Below, piece after piece: positions 1 through 5,867 of a DNA stretch of 7,034 nucleotides. The stretch spans positions 1 to 7,034 of the forward strand of contig URYF01000073.1 of NCBI GenBank assembly GCA_900551965.1. The letters are read 5' to 3'. A model generated the notes under the pieces. It saw nothing but the letters and a program-made list of their open reading frames with translations, was not told the origin of the DNA and did no database searches. Source of the DNA: an uncultured bacterium (lineage in GTDB: Bacteria > Cyanobacteriota > Vampirovibrionia > Gastranaerophilales > Gastranaerophilaceae). Positions within the stretch are counted from its first letter, which is position 1. Each line of letters starts with the position of its first letter. The position numbers and the translations under genes are program-made.

Positions 1-11
1 ATAATCCGAGT

Positions 12-440
12 ATGATGAAACATATTTTTGAACAAAAAGTTTTTTATTCTGACACAGATGCTTATGGTGTTGTATGGCACGGCTCTTATTTAAGGTGGCT
101 TGAAATGGGGCGTGTAGGTTTGTGCGAGATGATGGGGCATAATCTATTGGATTTAGTAAATAATCACGATATCGTGCTGCCTGTTACTAATTTGAATATT
201 AAATACAAAATGTCCGCTAAGCTTGAAGATGAAATGATTATTGAAACCGAAATCTCTGAATTTAGAGGGTTTACTGTTACATTTAAACAGTTTATCAAGT
301 CTAAGCAAACACGAAAAACTTATGTTGAAGCGGAAGTTGTTGTTGTCGCAATTCATAATGACGGAAGTCTATACAGAAGAATGCCTGAAATATTGGCACA
401 GTCTTTTAACGAGGTGTTGAAATGCCCGGCACTCGTTTAA
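12..440 (+). CDS. Acyl-CoA thioesterase, hotdog fold, YbgC/FadM (4HBT) family
   Basis: Predicted cytoplasmic thioesterase that hydrolyses acyl-CoA thioesters to free acid and CoA. The 142-residue length is typical of single-domain hotdog proteins. The family signature is near the N-terminus at residues 12-30: Tyr12-Ser-Asp-Thr-Asp16-Ala, then Gly19-Val-Val-Trp-His23 and Tyr26-Leu-Arg. Asp16 corresponds to the catalytic aspartate of YbgC-type enzymes and His23 is the conserved histidine. The rest (a hydrophobic helix, then beta strands around residues 57-115) fits the fold. The start is ATG at 12; a second ATG follows at once at 15. Only 11 bases of upstream sequence are visible, with no clear ribosome site, but the signature lies at the usual distance from this start. 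It is the first visible gene of a + strand operon and overlaps the next gene by 19 bases. Substrate chain length cannot be read from sequence. In many bacteria ybgC sits beside tol-pal; here it does not. Confidence 0.88.
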   Translation: MMKHIFEQKVFYSDTDAYGVVWHGSYLRWLEMGRVGLCEMMGHNLLDLVNNHDIVLPVTNLNIKYKMSAKLEDEMIIETEISEFRGFTVTFKQFIKSKQTRKTYVEAEVVVVAIHNDGSLYRRMPEILAQSFNEVLKCPALV

Positions 441-1159
441 ACAAATATATAGCATCATCCGGTCTTTGTTCAAGGCGAAAAGCGGATGAGCTTATTGAAG
501 ATGGGCATGTTTTAGTTAACGGTAAAAGTGTAAAGGAACTTGGGTTTTCTGTTCAGCCAAAAGACAAAGTTTTTGTTGACGGGAAATTGATTCACCCTGT
601 AAAACACGAATATTACAGGTTTTATAAACCTGCAGGTTATATTACCACCTCAGATGATGAAAAGGGCAGAAAGACGATTTATGATATTTTGCCTGAGAAT
701 CTTCATCACTTAAAGCCGGTCGGCAGGTTGGATAAGGATTCAACTGGTCTGATAATATTAACAAATGACGGGGATTTGATAAATGAATTGACTCATCCGT
801 CAGCTAAGGTTCCAAAATTGTATCGCGTAACTATCAATGGCAAAATTTCGCAAAATGATATTGATACAATGTATAAAGGTATTGAGATTGAACCTGGGAA
901 AAATGCTTATGCGCAGGTTGATGTGCTTGATTTTGATAATACACATACTGTTATGGAAATTTTACTTTATCAAGGTTTAAATAGACAAATTCGTAAAATG
1001 TTTGAGTATTTAGGGTTTGAAGTTTTAACACTAAAGCGTATTCAGCACGCGATTTTTAACCTTGACGGGCTCAAACGCGGTGATGCCAAACCAATAAAAC
1101 CTCGTCAGATTAAAGATTTGAGGAATTTTTTAAACAGGATTTCAAAGAATAATGATTAA
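422..1159 (+). CDS. rRNA pseudouridine synthase, RsuA/RluB/RluE/RluF family
   Basis: Converts a specific uridine in ribosomal RNA to pseudouridine. Residues 4-50 form an S4 RNA-binding domain (Arg5-Leu-Asn-Lys-Tyr-Ile, then Ser-Arg-Arg-Lys-Ala-Asp and Val-Leu-Val-Asn-Gly). The synthase domain follows: the Lys-Pro-Ala-Gly-Tyr turn at 69-73, the catalytic motif Gly-Arg-Leu-Asp104-Lys-Asp-Ser-Thr-Gly-Leu at 101-110 with Asp104 as nucleophile, and the family motif Gly-Leu-Asn-Arg-Gln-Ile-Arg-Lys-Met-Phe at 185-194. Length (245 residues) is normal. The ATG at 422 has a GAGGTG ribosome site at 411-416 with 5 nt spacing, inside the preceding gene's end, so translation is probably coupled. The target (16S or 23S site) cannot be decided; RluB-like 23S modification is the commonest role of such single-copy members. 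The stop overlaps the next start by 8 bases. Confidence 0.95.
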   Translation: MPGTRLNKYIASSGLCSRRKADELIEDGHVLVNGKSVKELGFSVQPKDKVFVDGKLIHPVKHEYYRFYKPAGYITTSDDEKGRKTIYDILPENLHHLKPVGRLDKDSTGLIILTNDGDLINELTHPSAKVPKLYRVTINGKISQNDIDTMYKGIEIEPGKNAYAQVDVLDFDNTHTVMEILLYQGLNRQIRKMFEYLGFEVLTLKRIQHAIFNLDGLKRGDAKPIKPRQIKDLRNFLNRISKNND

Positions 1160-1724
1160 ATTTGCTATTGTCGGAAACATTGCAAGTGGAAAATCTACGG
1201 TTGAAAAGTTTTTAAAAGAACTAGGGTTTAATGTTCTTGATACTGATCGGGTTTGTCATGAATTACTTGTTATTTCAAATGATGTCTCAGAGGCTTTTAA
1301 GGATTATGATGTCTTCAAAGATGGTGAGATTTCCCGTGATAAGCTTGGCAGGTTTGTTTTTAATAATCCTGAATTAAAATTGAAGCTTGAAGATATTCTA
1401 TACCCGAAAGTCAGAGTTAAAATTGAGGAGTTTTTTAAGCAAAATCAAGATGAAAAATTTGCGTTTGTAGCGATTCCGCTTTTGTTTGAGGCTGAAATGC
1501 AGGACTTGTTTGATAAAATTCTGTTTGTTTATTGTGATGATGATATCCGTTTGAATCGTTTGATTGCACGCAGCGGATATTCAAAAGATTATGCCAAGCT
1601 GCGTATGGACTCTCAAATGAGTCAGGAGCAAAAGATTGTCAAATCTGACTATGTTATTTTTAATAATTCAACGTTTGATGAATTAAACACGCAGCTTGTC
1701 AGCTTAATTGAACAAATCCGCTAA
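1152..1724 (+). CDS. coaE: Dephospho-CoA kinase
   Basis: Last step of coenzyme A synthesis: ATP-dependent phosphorylation of the ribose 3'-hydroxyl of dephospho-CoA, in the cytoplasm. The P-loop Gly8-Asn-Ile-Ala-Ser-Gly-Lys-Ser-Thr is at residues 8-16, followed by Leu-Asp-Thr-Asp32, matching the family's acidic pair that contacts substrate and metal. Further family landmarks are Tyr84-Pro-Lys-Val-Arg, the Ile-Pro-Leu-Leu-Phe-Glu segment at 108-113, the lid-type region at 136-160 (Arg-Leu-Ile-Ala-Arg, then Met-Asp-Ser-Gln-Met) and Ser165-Asp-Tyr-Val-Ile. The 190-residue length is slightly short but complete. The ATG overlaps the end of the pseudouridine synthase gene by 8 bases; a weak AGGA lies at 1136-1139, 12 bases before the start. 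The first turn has Asn in place of the more usual Gly-Gly before the P-loop core, which looks tolerable. Its 3' end overlaps the convergent CHAP gene by 26 bases, and no terminator is visible. Confidence 0.95.
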   Translation: MIKFAIVGNIASGKSTVEKFLKELGFNVLDTDRVCHELLVISNDVSEAFKDYDVFKDGEISRDKLGRFVFNNPELKLKLEDILYPKVRVKIEEFFKQNQDEKFAFVAIPLLFEAEMQDLFDKILFVYCDDDIRLNRLIARSGYSKDYAKLRMDSQMSQEQKIVKSDYVIFNNSTFDELNTQLVSLIEQIR

Positions 1725-2553
1725 GGTCAGCTTCATTAGCACTATAATGCCGCTTTATAACCCTATCATCGCCATTTGAGGTTACATTGCCTTCTATAGT
1801 ATCAAATGAACCGTCACTATTGACCTTAGTGACAAAACCTGTGTGAGAAGCATCATTTTCCCGTAAAATCAGAATATTCCCTGGTTTTACATTTTCCGCG
1901 ATTATTTTTGCTTTATCTTTTTTATCTGAAATTTTAAGGTATTTATCGTTATCTATTCCCCATTGTCTCAGTATTTCAACACGATGATTTCCAAATCCAT
2001 CAGGGGCTTTTAATCCTTTGTCTTTGTATGTTTCTTTTACTACATAAGTTACAAAGTCTGCGCACCATTCTTTGCTGTTTGAAAATTTCCTGTACGAGCC
2101 GTCAGATTCTTTATAGCCTAAGTATTTTTCGGCATTTTTAACAAACGATCGGTTTATGTAATTGCTGGATTGTGATGCTTCAACTGACTTTGACGTATTA
2201 GATTGTGACGTTTCTGCTGTCGGTGTTGAAGTTGTAACCGAAGTAGCCGTACTTGAGTCATAGTTTGAAGAACCGCCAAAATTATAAATCGGTCCGAAAT
2301 TAAACGGGGTATAACCAAAATTAGAGAATGGGTTTCCGACAATGTAACCGCTGTCAAAACTGTTCCACCCGGAATTATTGTCGAGGTATCCGCTCCAAAT
2401 ACTACTGCTTCCGCCGTTCCAGTTTGTGCTGTTTCCGCCGCCAAAATTATATATTGGTCCAATTGGATCCATAAATCTCATATTGTAGTCTGCTAAAAAT
2501 CCGTTAACGTTTGAGTTATACGTTATTGGTTGAAAAATGTTTGAAAAGTCCAT
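1699..2553 (-). CDS. CHAP-domain cysteine amidase/peptidase with aromatic- and Gly/Asn-rich N-terminus
   Basis: Probable peptidoglycan amidase or endopeptidase of the CHAP (NlpC/P60-like) superfamily. The CHAP domain covers about residues 136-283. Cys164 in Glu-Trp-Cys-Ala-Asp-Phe-Val and His237 in Ala-Ser-His-Thr-Gly-Phe-Val are the likely catalytic pair, with Glu254 or Asn256 (Ile-Glu-Gly-Asn) as third residue. Residues 1-95 are a Gly/Asn/Ser/aromatic region with the octapeptide GPIYNFGG twice (32-39 and 87-94), followed by a Ser/Thr/Gln linker to about 132. No Lys or Arg occurs between Arg26 and Lys122. No signal peptide or membrane segment is visible, so the route to the cell wall is unclear. 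The ATG at 2553 has GGGGA four nt upstream. It is the last gene of the - strand group, 75 bp after the small upstream gene. Its C-terminus runs into the end of coaE on the other strand and still looks like real CHAP sequence. It could instead act on another amide substrate. Confidence 0.85.
   Translation of the reverse strand: MDFSNIFQPITYNSNVNGFLADYNMRFMDPIGPIYNFGGGNSTNWNGGSSSIWSGYLDNNSGWNSFDSGYIVGNPFSNFGYTPFNFGPIYNFGGSSNYDSSTATSVTTSTPTAETSQSNTSKSVEASQSSNYINRSFVKNAEKYLGYKESDGSYRKFSNSKEWCADFVTYVVKETYKDKGLKAPDGFGNHRVEILRQWGIDNDKYLKISDKKDKAKIIAENVKPGNILILRENDASHTGFVTKVNSDGSFDTIEGNVTSNGDDRVIKRHYSANEADLSGFVQLS
2272..2295 (-). repeat. GPIYNFGG-coding repeat, copy 2
   Basis: Second copy of the octapeptide (residues 87-94), preceded by another Asn-Phe-Gly. 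Together with copy 1 it brackets the aromatic-rich segment of the CHAP protein. Confidence 0.8.
2437..2460 (-). repeat. GPIYNFGG-coding repeat, copy 1
   Basis: This stretch codes for the octapeptide GPIYNFGG at residues 32-39 of the CHAP protein. The same eight residues recur at residues 87-94. The two DNA copies differ at synonymous positions, so the peptide rather than the DNA appears conserved. Confidence 0.8.
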
Positions 2554-2579
2554 ATTTCCCCGTTCTATTTTCCCCTATA

Positions 2580-2608
2580 TTTATATAAAGGTTTTTTATT
2601 AGAGAAAA
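2580..2608 (-). promoter_or_regulatory. Possible weak promoter for the CHAP gene
   Basis: In the 75-bp gap before the CHAP gene the - strand reads TTTTCT (2608-2603), 17 bp, then TATAAA (2585-2580). The -10 matches five of six consensus bases but the -35 matches only three. The gap is very AT-rich, so chance matches are expected. Read-through from the upstream gene is the alternative. Confidence 0.3.
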
Positions 2609-2628
2609 TTGCCTTTTTGTTACGTTTT

Positions 2629-2976
2629 TTATCTTATTATTAAGCTGGCTTCGGCTTTGCCTAAGTCAACCATTTCAAACGGTTCGTGATTTATATCTTC
2701 TGAGACGATATAATCTTCCGGGGTAAATTGGAAAAACTGCTCAAGTTTTGACCAGATATCAAAATTATCATTTCTTGAAAATAAGTAGTATTTGTTCACA
2801 TTTTTCATATATAAACCTATTGAATATGTATTTGATTCAAGTTCTTTAAAGAATTTTTTCTTTTCCATATTTTTAGAAATTGTATCAAATGTGAAATCTT
2901 TGTATTCATAATCCTCTTTAATAAGTTCAATTAGTTTATATGGTTCGATCCATTTTGTGATAATAATACTTTTCAT
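2629..2976 (-). CDS. Small protein of unknown function (115 residues)
   Basis: I do not recognise this family. The product is a soluble-looking, charged and aromatic protein with no signal peptide, membrane helix or Cys/His cluster. It opens with a short hydrophobic strand (Ile4-Ile-Ile-Thr-Lys-Trp). A Lys/Glu-rich helix-like segment follows at 33-48. Then come alternating hydrophobic stretches with Tyr-Tyr-Leu-Phe at 63-66 and a Phe-Phe-Gln-Phe segment at 81-84. An acidic tail runs through 87-105. It could be a small alpha/beta fold. It is probably real: its ATG lies 2 bp after the exporter stop, and an exact AGGAGG sits in the exporter's last codons, so its translation is coupled to the exporter. 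A role linked to the exporter is possible by position only. There is a 75-bp gap before the CHAP gene downstream. Confidence 0.7.
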   Translation of the reverse strand: MKSIIITKWIEPYKLIELIKEDYEYKDFTFDTISKNMEKKKFFKELESNTYSIGLYMKNVNKYYLFSRNDNFDIWSKLEQFFQFTPEDYIVSEDINHEPFEMVDLGKAEASLIIR

Positions 2977-2978
2977 TT

Positions 2979-4796
2979 TTAGATTGCAGCCTCCTGATTT
3001 TTGAACTGCATTTCGTAAAGGTGTTTGTAATTGCCGTCAGGAATTGACATTAGCTCATTATGTGTTCCAAGTTCAACAAGCTCGCCTTCATTGATTACCG
3101 CAATACGATCTGCATTATTTATTGTTGATAATCTGTGGGCGATAACAAACACAGTTTTATTTTGCATAAGATTATCCAGAGCTTTTTGAACAATTGCCTC
3201 TGATTCATTATCCAGAGCTGATGTGGCTTCATCAAGAATTACAATCGGAGCATTTTTAATCATTGCTCTTGCAATAGCTACACGTTGGCGCTGTCCGCCT
3301 GATAATGAGGCGCCGCGCTCTCCTACATAAGTGTCTATTCCATCATCAAGCGTTGATAAAAATTCATCAAGGTGAGCCATTTTGACTACATTTGCAAGTT
3401 CGATTTCTGTAGCATTCTCTTTGCCCATCAAAATATTATCCCTGATAGTTCCTGAGAATAAAAAGTTGTCCTGGAATACGAATGAGATATTTTCTCTAAG
3501 GCTTTCTATGTCGATATCTTTAATATCAATACCGTCAAATTTTATAGCTCCGCTTTTGATATCGTAAAATCTTGGAAGAAGATTAACCGTTGTGCTTTTT
3601 CCCCCGCCTGAGTTCCCGACAAGTGCGATAGTTTCTCCTTTATTAACATGAAGTGTGAAGTTTTTTAATACAGGAGTATTTTCTTCATATTCAAAATAAA
3701 CATTTTCAAAGTCGATAGATGAATTTAGCCTGTTCATTTTTACAGCATTTTCTTTATTTTTGATATGCGGAACAAGGTCAAATAATTCAAACACCCTGCC
3801 TAAAGCGACAAATGTTGTTTGTAAATCAGTCAAGGTTCTGCCTAAATCTTTTACCGGCTTATATAGTAATAGTAATGAAGTTATAAATGATGCAAAGCTT
3901 CCTGCAGACATTTCGCCTGAAATAATCAGGTGGTTACCGTAAAACATTACAAGTGCAATACCTATAGAGCAGATGAAATACATAATTGGAGACATCCACC
4001 CTACTCGTTTTGTAAGTGATATAGTGAGGTTAAATTGTTCTTTTATCTGGTGTTCAAATTTTGAGTTTTGGAGTTTTTGCAGGTTGTAAGCAGTCATTAT
4101 CTTGTTACCTGCAAATGTTTCGTTAAAGTTTGTTGTCATATCTCCGCCGACAACCATTGTTGCGTTAGATACTTTTTTGATTTTCTTTCTGATTAGAGTA
4201 ACAGGAGTGATTGCAATTGTCATAATTCCGACACCAATTATTGCTAGTTTCCAGGAGTTAAACAAAAGCACCCCAACAAGTCCGACAATACCAAAACTTG
4301 TCATAATAAATGTTTTGATTGTATTGATAATACTTTTTGATGCGGTTTCAGGGTCTGTGAAAAATCTTGATAATACCAGACCTGAAGAGTTTATGTCATA
4401 AAATTTCGGATCAAGCGAGGTTAATTTTCTAAACAGTTCAACTTTTAGAGAATTGGAAATTTTGTTCCCTGTCCAATCTGTGAGGTAGTTGTTAGAGTAT
4501 TTTAAAAGGCCTTGTACAACAGCAAACAAAACTATTGCAAACGGAATTGCGGTAGCCAGCATGTTCTGCTCAATTGTAAAGCTCCCGATAGTCCAGGTTT
4601 TACCATTTATAACGCAATCCATATAAGGTTTTAGGACATAAGCTACAACACCGTCCAGCAGCCCTAAAGGAATTGCTATGAGCATGTTTAAAACGATTCT
4701 TGGCAAATGAGGCTTTAAGAACGGTGCAATTTTATTTACCAAATATCCGTATCTGAACGCGTCTTTAGACAATGTGTCTTTTAATTTGTATTCCAT
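2979..4796 (-). CDS. ABC exporter, MsbA-type (fused transmembrane and ATPase domains)
   Basis: Inner-membrane half-size exporter expected to work as a homodimer. In Gram-negative-type cells the closest role is flipping lipid A-core or other lipids (MsbA); multidrug export is the main alternative. Residues 30-330 form the six-helix exporter domain, with hydrophobic segments near 34-56, 79-98, 161-180, 183-202, 268-288 and 294-312. The nucleotide-binding domain starts near 361. It carries Walker A Gly394-Asn-Ser-Gly-Gly-Gly-Lys-Ser-Thr, Q-loop Gln442, signature Leu498-Ser-Gly-Gly-Gln, Walker B Ile518-Val-Ile-Leu-Asp-Glu523 (catalytic Glu), D-loop Ser526-Ala-Leu-Asp and switch His554. All key residues are intact; 605 residues is slightly longer than typical MsbA. 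The start at 4796 has AGGGA only 2 nt upstream and GGAG 11 nt upstream, so initiation is not textbook. It lies 55 bp after the hydrolase stop and 2 bp before the small gene. Confidence 0.93.
   Translation of the reverse strand: MEYKLKDTLSKDAFRYGYLVNKIAPFLKPHLPRIVLNMLIAIPLGLLDGVVAYVLKPYMDCVINGKTWTIGSFTIEQNMLATAIPFAIVLFAVVQGLLKYSNNYLTDWTGNKISNSLKVELFRKLTSLDPKFYDINSSGLVLSRFFTDPETASKSIINTIKTFIMTSFGIVGLVGVLLFNSWKLAIIGVGIMTIAITPVTLIRKKIKKVSNATMVVGGDMTTNFNETFAGNKIMTAYNLQKLQNSKFEHQIKEQFNLTISLTKRVGWMSPIMYFICSIGIALVMFYGNHLIISGEMSAGSFASFITSLLLLYKPVKDLGRTLTDLQTTFVALGRVFELFDLVPHIKNKENAVKMNRLNSSIDFENVYFEYEENTPVLKNFTLHVNKGETIALVGNSGGGKSTTVNLLPRFYDIKSGAIKFDGIDIKDIDIESLRENISFVFQDNFLFSGTIRDNILMGKENATEIELANVVKMAHLDEFLSTLDDGIDTYVGERGASLSGGQRQRVAIARAMIKNAPIVILDEATSALDNESEAIVQKALDNLMQNKTVFVIAHRLSTINNADRIAVINEGELVELGTHNELMSIPDGNYKHLYEMQFKNQEAAI
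2990..2995 (-). promoter_or_regulatory. Ribosome binding site AGGAGG inside the exporter gene's 3' end
   Basis: On the - strand a perfect AGGAGG lies within the last codons of the ABC exporter, 13 nt before the ATG at 2976. The match is full consensus but the spacing is longer than the usual 5-9 nt. It supports the start and the reality of the small gene, and suggests coupling of its translation to exporter termination. Confidence 0.75.
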
Positions 4797-4801
4797 AATC
4801 C

Positions 4802-4813
4802 CTAATACTCCAT
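4802..4813 (-). promoter_or_regulatory. Possible three-codon upstream ORF before the exporter
   Basis: On the - strand, ATG GAG TAT TAG (Met-Glu-Tyr-stop) ends 5 nt before the exporter ATG, preceded by AAGAAGAAG. It encodes the same first three residues as the exporter (ATG GAA TAC). It could be a leader minigene or the remnant of a small duplication, but a chance match is quite possible, and its GGAG may simply serve as the exporter's ribosome site. Confidence 0.2.
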
Positions 4814-4851
4814 CTTCTTCTTATTTTTAATATGACATAAATATACGGGAT

Positions 4852-5814
4852 TTACAAATTATCAATAGTTTTTTTTATAGAGTCAATCTTTCCTGTATCC
4901 ATCTTATGACCGCCGGTTTCTATAACAATATACTCTTTTAGGTTTGGTATATTTTTTACAGCTTGGTTTACCTTTGAGGTTCTTACATATCGATCTTTTT
5001 TTGCCTGGATAACAACAGTCGGGGTATGGTTTTCTGATAAATGTTTTATTATATCAAAAATTTTAGCATACTGCTCTTTGAATCTTGGGATATATTTTAT
5101 TAACATAGATTCATTTTTGTATTTATCAGGGTGTTTAAGTACATTTTTTAGCCAAAATTCAAGAGAAAGCATAGGAGATACTAAGACTTGAAAATTAAAC
5201 GGGCTCAGGTTTGAAGTTTTTGCGGCAATATAACTTCCGAAACTGTGTCCGACAAGTCCGATATTATTTATATTTTTTCCTTGCAAATATTTTACCGCAG
5301 CTTTCACATCCTGCATAATGTCGTTTTCAGTAACATGTTTTGATTGGGGGTTTTTGCCGTAGCTCCTGTAATCTATTGCTAAAAGTCCATAATCACCTTC
5401 TAAAATCTTTTTATATAGCGGTTGGTTATTTGTTATATTTTGTGAAAATCCGTGTAAAAATATAATATATTTATTTGCATTTTTGGGGTTCATATCCCAG
5501 GCCTTAATCTCTTCATCTTTTGAAACCTTTATCTGAACCTGGTTAATTATATCTTTCAGCTCGGGGTCTATGGACAAATAAGGACGCTTTGAACCTCGTA
5601 TAGAGTTTGCATAACTTTTATTTTTTAGATATCTTATTATTAGTGATTCCAGACTAAATCCGCCGGTAAACTGAATATCAGGCTTAGTTTGTTTAGTAAA
5701 AATATCAGACTGTAAATTTTGCAAATTTACATAGGGTCTGTGTACTCTCTGATATTTTTGAGAGCTGACATCTGGCATGTTATATGCGTTTGTCTTAATC
5801 CCTTGAACTTGCAT
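4852..5814 (-). CDS. Alpha/beta hydrolase with long N-terminal extension
   Basis: Serine hydrolase of the alpha/beta fold, probably an esterase, lipase or acyl-peptidase-like enzyme; substrate unknown. Core landmarks: His121-Gly-Phe (oxyanion-hole turn), Asp148-Tyr-Arg-Ser-Tyr-Gly, nucleophile elbow Gly189-His-Ser191-Phe-Gly, acid Asp274 in Lys-Lys-Asp-Arg-Tyr-Val, and His303 in Gly-Gly-His. The triad is therefore complete. The core starts near residue 90. The first 50 residues are polar, Gln/Asn/Tyr-rich and probably disordered, and end in IQFTGG (47-52), followed by a short amphipathic helix. No cleavable signal peptide or lipobox is present, so the enzyme is cytoplasmic unless this extension is a targeting signal. 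The ATG at 5814 has AAAGGA at 5821-5826 with 6 nt spacing, supporting this start. It is the first gene of the - strand group, 55 bp before the exporter, and lies just downstream of the tRNA-Leu terminator. A lipid-related link with the exporter is inference only. Confidence 0.88.
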   Translation of the reverse strand: MQVQGIKTNAYNMPDVSSQKYQRVHRPYVNLQNLQSDIFTKQTKPDIQFTGGFSLESLIIRYLKNKSYANSIRGSKRPYLSIDPELKDIINQVQIKVSKDEEIKAWDMNPKNANKYIIFLHGFSQNITNNQPLYKKILEGDYGLLAIDYRSYGKNPQSKHVTENDIMQDVKAAVKYLQGKNINNIGLVGHSFGSYIAAKTSNLSPFNFQVLVSPMLSLEFWLKNVLKHPDKYKNESMLIKYIPRFKEQYAKIFDIIKHLSENHTPTVVIQAKKDRYVRTSKVNQAVKNIPNLKEYIVIETGGHKMDTGKIDSIKKTIDNL

Positions 5815-5832
5815 TTAGAATCCTTTATTAGC

Positions 5833-5861
5833 AAAAAAGACAGGATAGAATCCTGACTTTT
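5833..5861 (-). terminator. Intrinsic terminator of tRNA-Leu
   Basis: On the - strand, CAGGAT (5855-5850), loop TCT, ATCCTG (5846-5841) form a perfect 6-bp stem. It is extended past one T-T mismatch by a G-C pair and then A-T pairs. Six T residues (5838-5833) follow, the standard rho-independent layout. It lies 6 nt after the tRNA 3' end and 18 nt before the hydrolase ATG. The hairpin is also followed by TTTTAT on the + strand, so it might work weakly in both directions. Confidence 0.8.
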
Positions 5862-5867
5862 ATAAAT

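Noticed and set aside
153..356. 67-codon open frame on the - strand
   Set aside because: It lies wholly inside the thioesterase gene, which has clear family motifs; the antisense product has no recognisable feature.
1721..1740. GCTAA...TTAGC inverted repeat after coaE as a terminator
   Set aside because: The stem is only 5 bp with a long loop and no T-tract on either strand, and it lies in CHAP coding sequence.
2154..2462. 102-codon open frame on the - strand
   Set aside because: It is the alternative frame of the low-complexity N-terminal region of the CHAP gene; its Ala/Thr/Gln-rich product reflects that composition.
2591..2617. AAAGG...CCTTT pairing in the gap before the CHAP gene
   Set aside because: Five pairs across a loop of about 20 nt with no T-tract following in the right place; too weak for a terminator or riboswitch.
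3382..4401. Three + strand open frames of 60-99 codons (3382-3567, 3760-3942, 4102-4401)
   Set aside because: All are antisense to the ABC exporter gene, whose motifs are intact throughout; no ribosome sites or family features support them.
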